Origin: Ascidia mentula
Taxonomy: Eukaryota; Chordata; Ascidiacea; Phlebobranchia; Ascidiidae
NCBI GenBank assembly: GCA_947561715.1
Contig: OX387204.1
Span: 11,413,001-11,477,000 of the forward strand
DNA: 64,000 nt
Reading direction: 5' to 3'
Position numbers and translations under genes: made by a program
Notes under the pieces: generated by a model
The model's database searches: none
What the model was told of the DNA's origin: nothing
The model's input: only the letters and a program-made list of their open reading frames with translations
Shown: positions 46,064 to 58,023 of the stretch, piece by piece
Layout of the letters: each line of letters starts with the position of its first letter
Position numbering within the stretch: the stretch's first letter is position 1

Positions 46064-47342
46064 TCAATCACTAAAATCATCATCTGAAGACAAACTTTGA
46101 CTTTCATCGTCAGATTCATCAAACGATGGCTGTCCATCGGGTACAGCTGCATCAGGTGTGCTAAAACAAGTAGTAAAATTTACCCCACTACATAAAACAT
46201 TGTAATCTCTAAATTAATTGAGGAACACAAGAGTAATTTCATGGCATTTTTTGCCACTCACAATTTAAACCAATTTCCTAATACATGTATCGCAAAAAAC
46301 ACTTACTCCAACATGGCTGGATCAAGGCCTTCCAGTCTCATTTTGTTTTCAATAGCCATCTTTGGCACACCAACTACCACCATTTTTAAATATTTTGCAT
46401 ATCTGCAATAAATAAAAACATTAAATCTATTTTAGAATACAAGAGAATATCTCCACTTCATAATTTTTATATCGTCATGTAGGAGATTCCTGAATTTAAT
46501 TTGACATTGCAAAAATATAGTTAGGCAAGCAATCCTACGTATAGTTTGTGTAAAGGATCTTTTGAGATAATTTTGTTACTTCGAATGGTAACCATAACTT
46601 CGCAAAAACTAACATCTATAGTGAATAGATACCTGGGGTCTTGCTTGACAGTAATTATATTTCTGGTCTCAGCATCTTGTATGGTTGTTTCCACAACCTG
46701 TGGGGAGGTGTCAGGTGGTTCATTTGAATTGCTGGTTTGTGTTTCGTTTGTTCCACTTGGTTTTTCTTTAGCAACTGCATCTAATCCCGGAATTGACGCA
46801 AGCTGTATGTCAAAAACATTTAAACTGATCAATATTTCTTATTTTTGCCACAAACAAAACAATACGTTTTATACAAAACTATGTAGGCCTATATAGATTT
46901 ACCTTTGCCTCCAAAATATTTAAAGCAGTTTCAAGCTTTTGCATTTCTAAAGACTGCTTTGCTAATTTTTCCTCTGCCACAGCAGAAAAGTTGTTGAGAA
47001 AATTTACTGAATGAATAATGAAGTGGTTGATGAATGTAACTGATCTCTTTTGATTCAAAGCTGGAATCTGAAAAACGAAAGTTTGTGGTTCGTATCACAT
47101 GTGAACAAACTTTTTGATACATATAAACCGAAAATCAACTGCTTTCATAACTATAAAATTCACACAGGATCAACATTTGCTACACTACACCGATGCAAAT
47201 ACTACAAAACGAATTTAACAACAGCGAATAAAGGCAAAAGCACAACCAGTAATATGTGTAGGCTATAATTTTTAATACACACCTTGCTTAAATCTACACT
47301 GGGTCCACCAAAAGAATATGTGGAATTGCTAACATTTTCCAT
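46064..47342 (-). CDS. WASHC3: WASHC3 (CCDC53), WASH complex subunit
   Basis: Exons in transcript order: 47342-47283, 47067-46903, 46802-46633, 46402-46307, 46160-46064; 195 aa (human 194). The start GGPSVDLSK is followed by IPALNQKRSVTFINHFIIHS and VNFLNNFSAVAEEKLAKQSL, the helical coiled-coil core; LETALNILEAK continues into LASIPGLD. A variable Ser/Thr linker leads to DPRYAKYLKMVVVGVPKMAI and ENKMRLEGLDPAML, then a Ser/Asp-rich acidic tail (SSDDDFSD). All blocks match vertebrate WASHC3 in order. Known role: core subunit of the endosomal WASH complex, which drives Arp2/3 actin assembly for receptor sorting; its DPR-to-GLDP segment is WH2-like. Divergent from ARID2 with 684 bases between start codons. 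Confidence 0.96.
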
Positions 47343-48026
47343 AATTTTGTAGAGTTTCGCAAAAGTTTTGTGATCATATGCTGGTGTTATACTCTACTGA
47401 ATATCCAACTATCAGAAATCATTGCAAAGAACGTAATATCTCACAATGCTTGTCAGCGTATAATACGCGATCGCCTACACTTTATATCTGTGATTGTATT
47501 ATCCAGAAAATGAAATTAGCCGAACATAGGCAAAAAAGAAAGAAAAAGGCAGATGTGTTGGTGGCGCGCCGCGTTTCGTGCGAGTCACGTGACAGTGTCG
47601 CCATTACTGAGAGTAATGTCTCAGTCTTGTCGATAGATGCGATCGCGAACTGCGCGAGCCACGCGCTAGCAAAGACAAAGAATGTATGGTAAATACTCCA
47701 GGTCTGCTGGAACAACGTGCAGTACGCGTTGGGGTCTACAACTGATAATTTTTCGCAGTTGAGATGCGACGGGAGGCGTAGACGCGTGCGGCGGTGTGTC
47801 CAAATTGAGAAAAGAAGGCTGTGTTTTGGCAGTATAAGTGTACTTTGGGTGAAGAAAAATTAGACGCGTTTTTTATCAAAAGGACTTGTAAATACGGATT
47901 CAGACGAAACTACGTCCGAACTTGCATCATTTCTTTTTACCAGTATTTCTGGATTAGGCTACCTTGGTTCATTGGTGTTTGTTTGCATTTTTTGCAGGTT
48001 AAGGAATTGGTTTTAAATGTGGCAAA
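47343..48026. promoter_or_regulatory. Bidirectional promoter region of WASHC3 and ARID2
   Basis: The two genes start on opposite strands 684 bases apart. The middle (about 47460-47800) is CpG-rich compared with its surroundings (CGCGATCGC, GGCGCGCCGCG, CGCGAGCC), with few A/T runs. It carries the palindromic E-box at 47584-47593. An acceptor at 47991-47997 before the ARID2 ATG shows the leader is spliced. A 104-codon frame across the region is judged accidental. Confidence 0.6.
47584..47593. promoter_or_regulatory. CLEAR-type E-box GTCACGTGAC
   Basis: A perfect 10-base palindrome around CACGTG. It equals the core of the CLEAR motif bound by TFEB/MITF-class bHLH-zip factors at lysosomal and endosomal genes, and also suits USF. 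It lies 242 bases upstream of the WASHC3 ATG and 434 upstream of ARID2. Binding is inferred only. Confidence 0.5.
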
Positions 48027-51000
48027 ATGAACAAAAACACTTCAGATGATGGAGAAAAATTAGCATTTCTGAATGGATTGCAGCAGTTTTTGAATGATAA
48101 AGGGTAACTCATGTTATGCTTGAACATGACTAATGCTCAAAACTTTTTGTTGTTTGCTATTACATAGGCCTGTCTTAAAGATTCAGTTACGTTAATTGAT
48201 CTTTCTTATGTGCAGAAAAATCCTGTTTCCTTATCCCATACTGGCAGGAAAAACAATTGATCTACATGACTTGTACAACAGAGTAACAACATTAGGTGGA
48301 TATCAAAAGGTAACATTTTTTAAAATGTAATCAAATTGTGTCTAAACACCAGCATATTGTGTAAAGAAAATTTGTTGAATATGATAATTATACAGCCTGA
48401 TTTTGTTTGTAGGTAACAGACAAGGATTTATGGGATGAATTTCTATTAGAATACAAATTTCCTGTAATTTCTTCTTCGTTGGCTTTTGGATTAAAAACTA
48501 TTTATCAAAGGTAAAGGGAAAATATTTTTACCATTAAAGGACTAAAAAAGTTGTGTCCCAAAGGTACCTAGAGGAATATGAAAGAGTCCACTTTTTTGGT
48601 GATGATGAAGTTCCTAAGAAGTACAGATTGGACATTTCAATAAGGAGATCAAGAAACCCACATTTTATCTCCGGTTTGCAGCAATTTATGATTATGTACT
48701 TTTATGTATTTTACTAAATGTTAAGAATGTAATTTTTAACGTTGGTTCTCTTTGAATGCTCCCTACACATTGTAGTGTACATGTTTTATTTCTAATATAC
48801 GTTGTTACATATATATTTTTCAGAACATGACCGTGTTCAGTATGGCTTGAGTGCAACTCGACTCTCTGAACCAAGATTTAATGCAGATATAAGTGACTAT
48901 GAACGAATTGCTTTTTCCTTGACTTCTGGGCTTCCCAATGAAGTTGATTTTGCAATTAATGCCTGCACACTCTTATCAGGAGAGTCCAGACATGTGCTTA
49001 GGCTTTCTAGATGTCCCCAACTTCTTGATGCATTACTTTTACATGCTGGAATAGTGTCATCAGGTATCTGCACATCTTAAATAAAAGAAAACAATACATG
49101 GTTGTTTTCAGTTGTTTTTGTTGTTGTATGTTAAATTTTTGTGGATTTCACCTAACCTGATAATTTCTTTTTTCAATCACCTTTCCATTACATACTTTTT
49201 GTGTTTCCAGGTGTTAATACTTTTGGAGAAATTGGAAATACATGGAATGACAAAACTGGGCATAACTTTTTTAAATTTTGGGCTGAAACTGTTTCTGATA
49301 CATTAATTTTGGAACAAATGCTTCCACAAGAAAACCAGAGGATTTGCACAGAGAAAAGTTATTGTGGTAGTAACTCAAAAACCAGAAATGTTTGCAAGAA
49401 CTGCAACAAAGAAATCTCAACCAGCGATAAAGAGTTGACAAACAATATTTCTGCAGAAACATCAAAATGTATGTATATCAAAATTTTATTTTTATACCCA
49501 ACATTTTGCACATGAGGTGATAATTTTTGACAAGTTTATCATAAAATACATTTCCATTTAGGTTCCTACAGAAAGTGGTGTTACAGTAAAAAGGACAACT
49601 GGACTTCAATATTTCAGTCAAAAAGACATCTTGGTGTACAAGATTATGAAGGACAACGTGTACTTCAGGTATAGTATACTCCTAGTAATGTTTGTAAACA
49701 ACTGATTAAATAGCATTGTACATTATCCACTTTGTATTCTCAGTTGATAATGGTTTTGTTAAATGTGCTTGTTTTTTATGTATAGATTGCATTAGTGCTT
49801 CTCAATTTGTCTTTTGAAAGTTTTAATGTTCCAATACTTGCCAACAACAAGTCACTTGTTCAATTTGTTTTCCTTTGTGTTCATTCCAACTACTCATCAC
49901 TTCGGCAAACCGGGTTGGATATACTTGGAAATGTTTCAGCTAGTGTAAGTGATAAATTAAGTTGTTTTGTTGGATAATGAACATGTATATATGTTTACTG
50001 TTTTTTTCTCATTTAGTATTTTGTTTATTCCTATAAGTGAGGTGTAAGCATTTTTACATTGAATGACCTGTATATTAAATGTATTGCAGATGGATATTGA
50101 GAAGTTAGGTCTTCATATAATGCAGTGTACATACACTACAGTAGAGAGATGCATTCAGTCTCATGACAAATTTGACAACATTCGTGGTTTGTTTTTGATT
50201 TTAATAAAATTAATTGCAACAAATTATTCTTTACATTTTTTTTGCAGGTTTTGAAGTTCTAGGCAATTTGTGCAAGTCACAAGCAAACAAGGACTCATTG
50301 TTAATATCTGTTGGTGATGATATATTTAAATCATCAGTATTGTTGCTAACCATAGGTGATATTGAACTTGCTCTAGCTGCCATTGAAGCACTTTATACGT
50401 TGTCAAAGCTAGGCGAAGAAACTTGCACAAAAATAGCCATTGTTTCTGGCAGCATAGGTATCCAATACTATAATGTTTAAGCACGAGATTTATCACTAAG
50501 TCATATATTCATTACTTCTTCAGATATATTGGTCTGTTTAATAACGTTCAATGTACGGACCCTTGGAGCAAGTCAACTTTCTGCAATTCGAATTGCCAGA
50601 AAAATTGCACCTCCCCAACCTCAACATATTCATCGGATTCCTCCCCAACCAACTGCCACAAATTATACAGGTCAGTAGGATGCTCTAAAAGAATTTAAAT
50701 TGCAACAATAAATTGTTCATATTGCATACCTTTTGTATAATATTATTGTAGGATTAAGTTTAACAAAAATCTTTTTGTGAAGAAACAATTGCATGGTATG
50801 CATTAGGGTGTTTTTTTAAAAAAACTTTGTTTGACAATTACATTTGTTTAGCTGGAAGGGTCATTCATCCACAACAAATAAGACCAATTCATCATGCAGT
50901 TCCCACACGATATCCTACAATACGACCAAATCCTGCAGAAACTTTTCCAAGCAACCAGACACCTGTGTCACAGATGTCCCTTTCTGCAAATATCTCATTA

Positions 51001-53895
51001 CCTAAACAAGGCCATCCTAAAAAAACTGCAAACCGACCAATCGGTGCTGGTCCAACTTACACACATACAGAAACAAGCAGCGTTCCCCCGGTTTTTCATT
51101 ACATGCCCGCTCCACCCCCTGATATAGCTTTGGACAAGAGTCCGGAGTCTTTTGCTCAATTGTGGTGAGATATTACGAAACAATCTTCTAAAGCCTTGTG
51201 GTAATTGTTTTTTTTGTAGGGTTTGGGCCACTTATGAGCAATGTGGAAATGATGATGGTAGTGTTCCTCGGGTGCAACTATTTAGTGATTATGCCACAGT
51301 TGCTACCCGATATGGCATGAGTGGTAAAAATCAAGTTTTGCCAGCAGCTGAGTTTGGTCGTTGTCTGCAGAGAGTCTTTTCCAACACTGCCTCAAGGTAA
51401 TTCAAAATTTGTTATTTCCTGACTGTGGGTTAAGTTGGTGTACCTAAAAATGATTTGTTTCATTAAGGCTTTTCAATGACTGCAATGGCCAACCTATGTA
51501 CCATATTACTGGAATAAAAAAGCGCCAAACACCCTTACCAGTTCCTGGATATCATCCACAAGTTTCTGCAAATGTTTCCATGAACTCAACTGAAAGCAAT
51601 ATTCCTCCACAAGGTCAAGCAAACTTTAATACCACATGTAACCTAAGTTCAGCAAGTACTGTAGCACCCAGTTCCTGTGGTACCCCAAGGTTAACACAGC
51701 AGGTTGCATCAACATCAACCAGTGCCAAACCTACTGACAGTATTAACATAAAGTCACCTTCTACTCCGAAACCCAACAATACCAAGACATCAGTGACTAC
51801 AACGACTGTATGTAAAGATCTTGAAACCTCAAGAACTGGTCATGAATATCAAAATGGATTGGACCATATTGCTCATGGGTCTCCTGCACCTGTAAACAAT
51901 CACTCAAATAGCACAGATCTACATGATGGGCACTTGCCAATTGTGAACAGAGAAAGAATAGAGTCATTTTCTACAAAGCGAACTAATGGCACTGTTGAAG
52001 TTCAACAAAAACTAATTTTAACACATGCACTTACATCAAAGGATAAAACATCCACTGATGCATGCCAACCACACTGTGATGATAGTCCCATCAAAACTGA
52101 CAAACGGTCACAAATAAATTGCAAAGCTATCAAAGAGGCTATTAACCACAATGATGATGATGATGATAATATTAATTGCCAAAAGTCCAATGATCTGAAG
52201 TCCGAAGTTGTCTGCAATGGTTTTCCTGACAAGAATCTTGATTGTTTGACAGGGTAGGTTCCAACATTAGATTTCACTTAAAATCAGTTTATTATTTCGG
52301 AAAAGCAGGTTTTTTGTTTGTTGCAAAGTGTTATAACTAATTTTCTTTTACCAGAGTTTTACCAGATACAAAAACTAGTGACAAAGAAACAACAACAACA
52401 ACATCAACAACTCATGCTATGAATGGATGTTTATCACCACCTCACATAGACAGTTGTAACCATGAAACAAAAGCAAACAAGGTCACATTGACAAAAACTC
52501 CATCTGTAGGCTACTCGCCAGAATCAAGTAAACCTGTGGAGGATCCTATTGAAAAGGATTCAAAAAAGGTGGTTGCATAGTAGTAAACATTTACAAACTT
52601 TGACCTTCAAAATCAAATATTTTTCTGGCAATACAAAAAAAATATTTTTTTTCTCTGTTTATCGGAAGATATCACAAAAGTATGTTAGGAAAATTATGGC
52701 ATGTTCAAACCAGATAAATTTAAAATCACGATTTATTTTTCCATTTTGTTTTTTTAGTCATCAAAAATTAAATGTATATTTTAATAACTATAGTAACTTG
52801 CATTACCCTATGCTGCTTGCTTATGAAACAAATAATCCTTTTTTGTGATTTAAGGTTGTGGATGTGAGCCATGATGAACCTTTGTCACTTTCACCTAACG
52901 TACAACATAAGTTAACTGCACAAACACACCAAGCTGAAGAAATAAAACCAATGGAAGCAGTGATTTCCACCTCTGTTGGAAATTTACCTCACGAAGAAAA
53001 CAATGTACAACATAGTCCTCCATCTATTACAAACCACAGTGTTTCAAAATCTTTGCCACTGGGTGGTGTTACGGAGACACAAGCACCTCGAAGTGACATA
53101 ACTCAGGTAAACTGATCCAACAAATTGAACAAACTAAGAGTAACCTTAAAAGGTTGTTTTACTTTTCATCAGCAAACATTGTTTTTCAGGTTTGTGGGAA
53201 GAGGGAACACGATAAGATTGATGAAGTACCTGAAAGTAAACGAATGAAGATCGAAACTACGTCAACGCAACCACCTTCCAAACCAATATACACCGCAAAT
53301 TCGTATCAATCAACCCAAACAAACCTTCCGTTAACAACAACAACAACTGTCACGCACCCAGTGCGTTTTCCAGCACCGAAACCAAGTACAGCCCCACATG
53401 CTCCTTCAGGTGCTACATCACATCCAGGTCAAAAGAAGCCTCCTCCAATCGACCTTATGGCTCCAAATGCGTCTCTTATGGTTTTGTTTCGCAACAGTGG
53501 AAAACAAGCGTTCGATGATTTTTCGGTAAACCAATTTCTGTTGCTTGTCTTCATTTTCCATGTAGTAAACTACGTGTACATCGCTATATGTGCACATTGC
53601 AAGTGGCAAACTCGTCCACCAGAATGAAATTTTTTTTTTTTTAAGGATGACAAAGAAGACCCCATAAGTAAAAGCATTCGTTTAACTGCTGCTTTGATAT
53701 TGACGAATATTGCCAAGTGTTGTGATTTGGGACGAAGGTTTGTATGATTTGGTAATCCTATCTTCCCCTTCATTTAATTTTTTTGTGATGCCTAGCCTCC
53801 TTCAGCGACATGAACCGTGGTTCGCCCAGTTGGCGATGAGCGGCATGGATTGTTCACCTAATCTCGCCAAGCTCCTTGCAGAAATGAACAGATAG
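48027..53895 (+). CDS. ARID2: ARID2 (BAF200), PBAF chromatin-remodelling subunit
   Basis: Exons: 48027-48103, 48216-48309, 48413-48510, 48564-48673, 48824-49063, 49211-49468, 49562-49668, 49786-49944, 50090-50186, 50248-50457, 50524-50670, 50852-51164, 51220-51396, 51468-52253, 52355-52568, 52855-53106, 53190-53525, 53646-53737, 53796-53895; 1288 aa (human 1835). The ARID domain comes first ([20 protein letters not shown]). Then armadillo-like helical repeats ([49 protein letters not shown]) and an RFX-type DNA-binding domain at ~637-730 ([35 protein letters not shown]). A Ser/Thr/Pro/Asn-rich linker ends in the conserved C-terminus ([19 protein letters not shown]). The paired C2H2 fingers of vertebrate ARID2 are not found. 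Known role: targeting and assembly of PBAF SWI/SNF. AATAAA at 54267-54272. Confidence 0.95.
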
Positions 53896-55756
53896 CACCA
53901 CATCGTGTCTAATACCTATTCTACTTCACATGTATTGTTTTTTTTGTTGTCTGGTGAAACCACCTTTGTTTGTTTCGTTGTCAAGCGCAAGGTGTATGCA
54001 ATATTCCGAGAAACGTCGCTCAAACTTTTGCTAGTTTACTGAATTATAAACACATGGTTAATACGCATTTGCAACTCAAAATTAAACAATGCAGTAAACG
54101 TAGCTGAAGCTCCAAGGTTTCGCCAGTTTTGTTGAAATTCGCCATTTTATTTTTTTTCCGTGGGCACATTCCCACAGTTACGCTTGAAGGGTACGAGCTT
54201 CGTGTAGATTGTACGAATCCAATTATTATATTTTCTACGGAAGAAGAGAAGTCCGCTGAGCGTATGAATAAAGCGTATTTATAGTAAGTTTTGTGTTATT
54301 GTTGAGATGCTTAAGAGGACAGAGCGCGAAACAACAGAATATTTACAGTTGCACCGAACCAGGCTTCTTTATATTTTTCCGAAAAAACAAATATTTACAC
54401 CCTACCCCTTTATAAGTAGGCACAAAAAGCAACTTTTTTCTGGTGGACATACCAAGGTAATGGAGGCGTTACCGAAAAAAGGTTAAGAACCACTATTCTA
54501 TTACAATATATCAACTGCAATTAATGGTTGTAAAATCCTCAGTTTTAGAGAAAAGTAGGCAAACCAAATTTTTGGTGCATCACTGAGCTGAGAAAATTAA
54601 AAAGGATCCTAGTTGGCATTTCATCAACGAAACATAAATTCCTCGCGTTCAATCAGTTGGAATTAAAACTGGTACAAAACGCATCTTTACAGTTTCTCTA
54701 TCTCTCTCTATGCAATCAAGGCTAGAATAGCCATCTGGTAGTTGGTGTAATGTTACAGGACGTAAAGACACAATAGAACTTTACAAGTGCAACGACCCCG
54801 ACTCCCGCTTTTAGATACAAAGTACCTTCGTAAACAGTTCTTCATTGCGTTAAACGAGGCCCATTTAATAAATTATAATTGTAGTTTGAATGTGTGGTCG
54901 AAAGGCATAAAACTGTTGCACTGCGTTGGAAAATGTAAAGCCTACCAAAACCATGCTACAGTGCAAGTTGAATAGACGAACGAATCAAATGAAAACATGA
55001 AATAAGGTGTGAATAAGCATCTGTGAGTAACAAATTGTTTTGCAAAAGAAAAATTTTTCTCCGTTTAAAATATAGCGATGGAGTGTAACTTGTGTAACAT
55101 TATTCGCTCGCACAAGCTTTAAACTTCTTTGAAAGTAAGCAAGTTATTCATTCTCTTTCAATACATGTGGTATAGAAACATAGGCAAATTAGTCTGAATT
55201 GAAAATTCGTTATTTTAAGTTTGGGACGCTTGCCGCATCTCGCTTTTAGTTTTGTTGTCTTAACTTGATGGTAATATACCTGTCTGCACTGCGGTGGCAC
55301 CAGTAACCCACTCATTGCCTTCCACCGATTACCGAAAGTTTGTGTTCTAAAGTTTGTTTTTTTTCTTACACTTTGGTTAACCACAACTTTATATTCTAAA
55401 TCAATCTATTGATTACTGTGGGACAATAATCATATTTTAATATACGATATACTCATTTTTACAATTGGCCATTATAGGAACTCAGTTATTAAAACTCAAG
55501 AAATTAAACCATGGTTAGGTTATTAACCATACTTACACTTCGGACAAATTAATAAAGCACAAAATAGGCACATAAAATTTTTATCGTGTGTAATATGCTA
55601 TACATAAAACGTTTTTCCTTTCAGAAAATAATTCTATAGACTTAGGTAATGCTTAGCAGCGAAATCAGCTGCATATTTTCGCATATAGCAATTTTGTTCA
55701 TAAACGCATTAAACTTAATTGTCGTTTTAGTAATCAAACAGATAACTTTATGTCAT
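53896..55756. other. Gene-free intergenic region
   Basis: No supported exon. A reversed hAT/Charlie-like terminus (GGTTAAGAACCACTATTC, around 54481-54498) lies here; the rest is AT-rich non-coding sequence with a CT-rich microsatellite-like run near 54695-54715. Confidence 0.45.
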
Positions 55757-56044
55757 CTAGACGCAGTTCATTTGCCGGTCTGACAACGTTTCCTCAAACA
55801 TTCCGTAAATCGAAAGGGAGTGCATTTCCCTGGTGTAAGCCACAGTACCACATCCCTTCCACCCTGATATTACATCCACGTTCGGCAAATATTCTTGTGT
55901 TACTTGCTCCACTTCGCGATGCGACTCAAAATCTGATACCAATAAAAAATGCACAACTTGATGACCATTTTTTTCAAATAAACACGAAGTCTTTAAATAA
56001 CATAAATTTCTGCGTTTTACTCTTGAAAAAATGGTTTGTTTCAT
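55757..56044 (-). CDS. Possible small protein or terminal exon, unknown function
   Basis: The minus frame contains HQVVHFLLVSDFESHREVEQ, then VTQEYLPNVDVISGWKGCGT and VAYTREMHSLSIYGMFEETL, stopping at 55757-55759. The hydrophobic/charged alternation (FLLVSD; VDVISGW; SLSIYGMF) looks like beta-alpha-beta protein structure rather than chance. An ATG opens it at 56044; alternatively it starts after an acceptor (TTATTTAAAG, near 55990) as the last exon of a gene to the right. No family recognised. Confidence 0.35.
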   Translation of the reverse strand: MKQTIFSRVKRRNLCYLKTSCLFEKNGHQVVHFLLVSDFESHREVEQVTQEYLPNVDVISGWKGCGTVAYTREMHSLSIYGMFEETLSDRQMNCV

Positions 56045-56055
56045 GTTGTTTATGA

Positions 56056-57280
56056 CGTCATGAAATAGGGAAGATGATGCGTCTGTGAGTTTTGGAGAAA
56101 CAATTTTTAAATAAAATAAACAACACTAACATTACTTGATTCCCACAATGGGCTACAAATTTAAAGGTATTAATAACAGTAGCTACGTTTTGAATTTGAA
56201 ATTGAATTACAAACCATACAAAACAAGCAAGTTTTACAAAGTAAAATCTAATATGAACGATCGGGCAATAAGAGACCAATAAAAAGATTTGTTTTAAAAA
56301 TAATTCGATTTAGTCGATGTTGCAAATACAAAAAAAAATTAGTTTTCCATACTTTAAACAGCGAATTGGTGTGATATGTCAAACAAGTAAATATTGTCCT
56401 GCTTCGTTGCCCCTACTTAAACTTTTAAGTGACCGAAAAGGAGAGGAATTCTCATCGAATTGCTTGATCACTGCCTGACAGGCGAAGTGAAAATACCGCG
56501 TTTGCATCACTACGTTTGATGGGTATACCCATAGTTCATATATCTAGTGGTGAGTAGTGTCTTCCAACTGGAAGGGAACTGAAAGAGCATTTATATCATT
56601 TCTCACCGACATGCCTCATCTAACGTGGATAGTTACTTGGTTAGACCCTTGGCAGACAGCAAATCAATGACGCAACTTTATCCATCCCAAGTGTTACACG
56701 ATACGTTCGCATTGTGTCGGGCTTGCGTGAAGCTTCGCGTGCAGCTTCCGCTTGCCCCCACCTTCAATCGGTTTTCGAAGTTTTTAACTTTTAGGATCCA
56801 TCTCCCTATTTTGTGACACAGCAAACATGCTTGGATATTTGTGAAAGAAGTGCGCGTATTTATCGATTCGTCTTGCTATTCCCAATCTTCATGACATATT
56901 TTTGGATTTGATAACAATGTTCCTGTCGTAATGAACCAAGAATTACAATTATTCTCTTTGTATTTGGTAGTTTAGAACCAGACTCCAACACAAAATTTGC
57001 CCCGAAGTTCAGAACCATCAATACCTTTTATACGTGAGTTTGTATCACACGGACGTTTGTAAACTTTTGACAAAATAAATTTTCTTACTTCGTTGTTTGC
57101 CCACAGTGAAAGTTCGTGACGGATTCGCTTGTTCGTGTAGTTTGTTCCTTGCTGCTTCATTGCTTTCAGTGCTTTTGTTGTCGCAAAATGCAGGCACTTC
57201 ATTTGAAATCTTGAAACAAAAGCCAAACTTTAACGAAGGCCAAAAAATTAATGCAAAGATAATCAGATTTTATGGACTGA
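56056..57280. other. Gene-free intergenic region, 3' flank of the bHLH gene
   Basis: No exon supported. Mainly AT-rich; short frames such as minus 56972-57226 overlap other frames and have no motif. Confidence 0.45.
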
Positions 57281-58023
57281 TTAGCTTACAGAGACAGTCG
57301 AATGTGGTTGATTAGAATTTGAGGCCTCCGTTTCAATCGCATGATTAAACCTACAAAAAAATTATATACTGATATTTGTAAATTATAAGTTATGGTAAAA
57401 ATACCTGAGACACGATGTATTATATCTGTCATCTGACAAAACAGAAGACCTCCGCCCAAAGTCTGATAAAGGAAAGAAGGGACACTCTGTTACGGACTGA
57501 CGGGAATGCGAGTGTCCCGGGCCCGGGGTGCGAGTTCCAATATCTGGAATTCCACCGGTTGCCTGTAAAAGCTGTTCCAGCTGGTGAATATAGTCAATAG
57601 CGCTTTGCAATGTGTCAACTTTACTCGGTTTCCTGTTTGGTGGCACCTAAATACAAATATATAGGCCTATAACAAAGGCCTGCATAAACTTTGTGATTTC
57701 CACATAGACTTTTACCGTTGGCAAAATTCTTCGAAGTTTGGCAAAACCCGAATTTAGGTTTCTTACTCGAAGACGTTCGCGGGCATTGGCTTCTCTCCTC
57801 TTTGATATTCCCTCAGAATTGTTACATGCTGCATATTCAGTTTCCTCAATTCGTGGCACAGAGTAACAGCTTGTTAAAGAATCTAGTAAACAATTACACT
57901 AGTTTCAATGAACTTTCAATCAATCAACTATTGTAAATTTTCATAACCAAAGTTGCTCGAACCTCCATCGGATTGTTCCCTGAGACGCGCATGCCGTCGA
58001 TGTCTTCTGGTCGTTAATTCCAT
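57281..58023 (-). CDS. bHLH transcription factor, FIGLA-like
   Basis: Exons in transcript order: 58023-57948, 57882-57716, 57646-57405, 57350-57281; 184 aa. The basic region KRREANARERLRVRNLN and helix 1 (SGFAKLRRILPTV) lie in exon 2; loop and helix 2 (PPNRKPSKVDTLQSAIDYIH, then QLEQLL) in exon 3, so the intron splits the domain just before the loop. The NARERxRVxNLN basic region is group A type and should bind CANNTG E-boxes as a dimer with an E-protein. The RKPSKVD loop and NLNxGFAxL helix are closest to FIGLA among families I know; achaete-scute-like factors are the alternative. The rest is short and disordered (PGPGHSHS; Ser-rich end). The first exon is Arg-rich (TTRRHRRHARLRE). The start ATG depends on a 65-base intron with good signals and matching phase. 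Confidence 0.85.

Noticed and set aside
47378..47692. 104-codon plus-strand ORF in the WASHC3/ARID2 gap
   Set aside because: Lies in the CpG-rich bidirectional promoter, overlaps a minus-strand frame and has no conserved motif.
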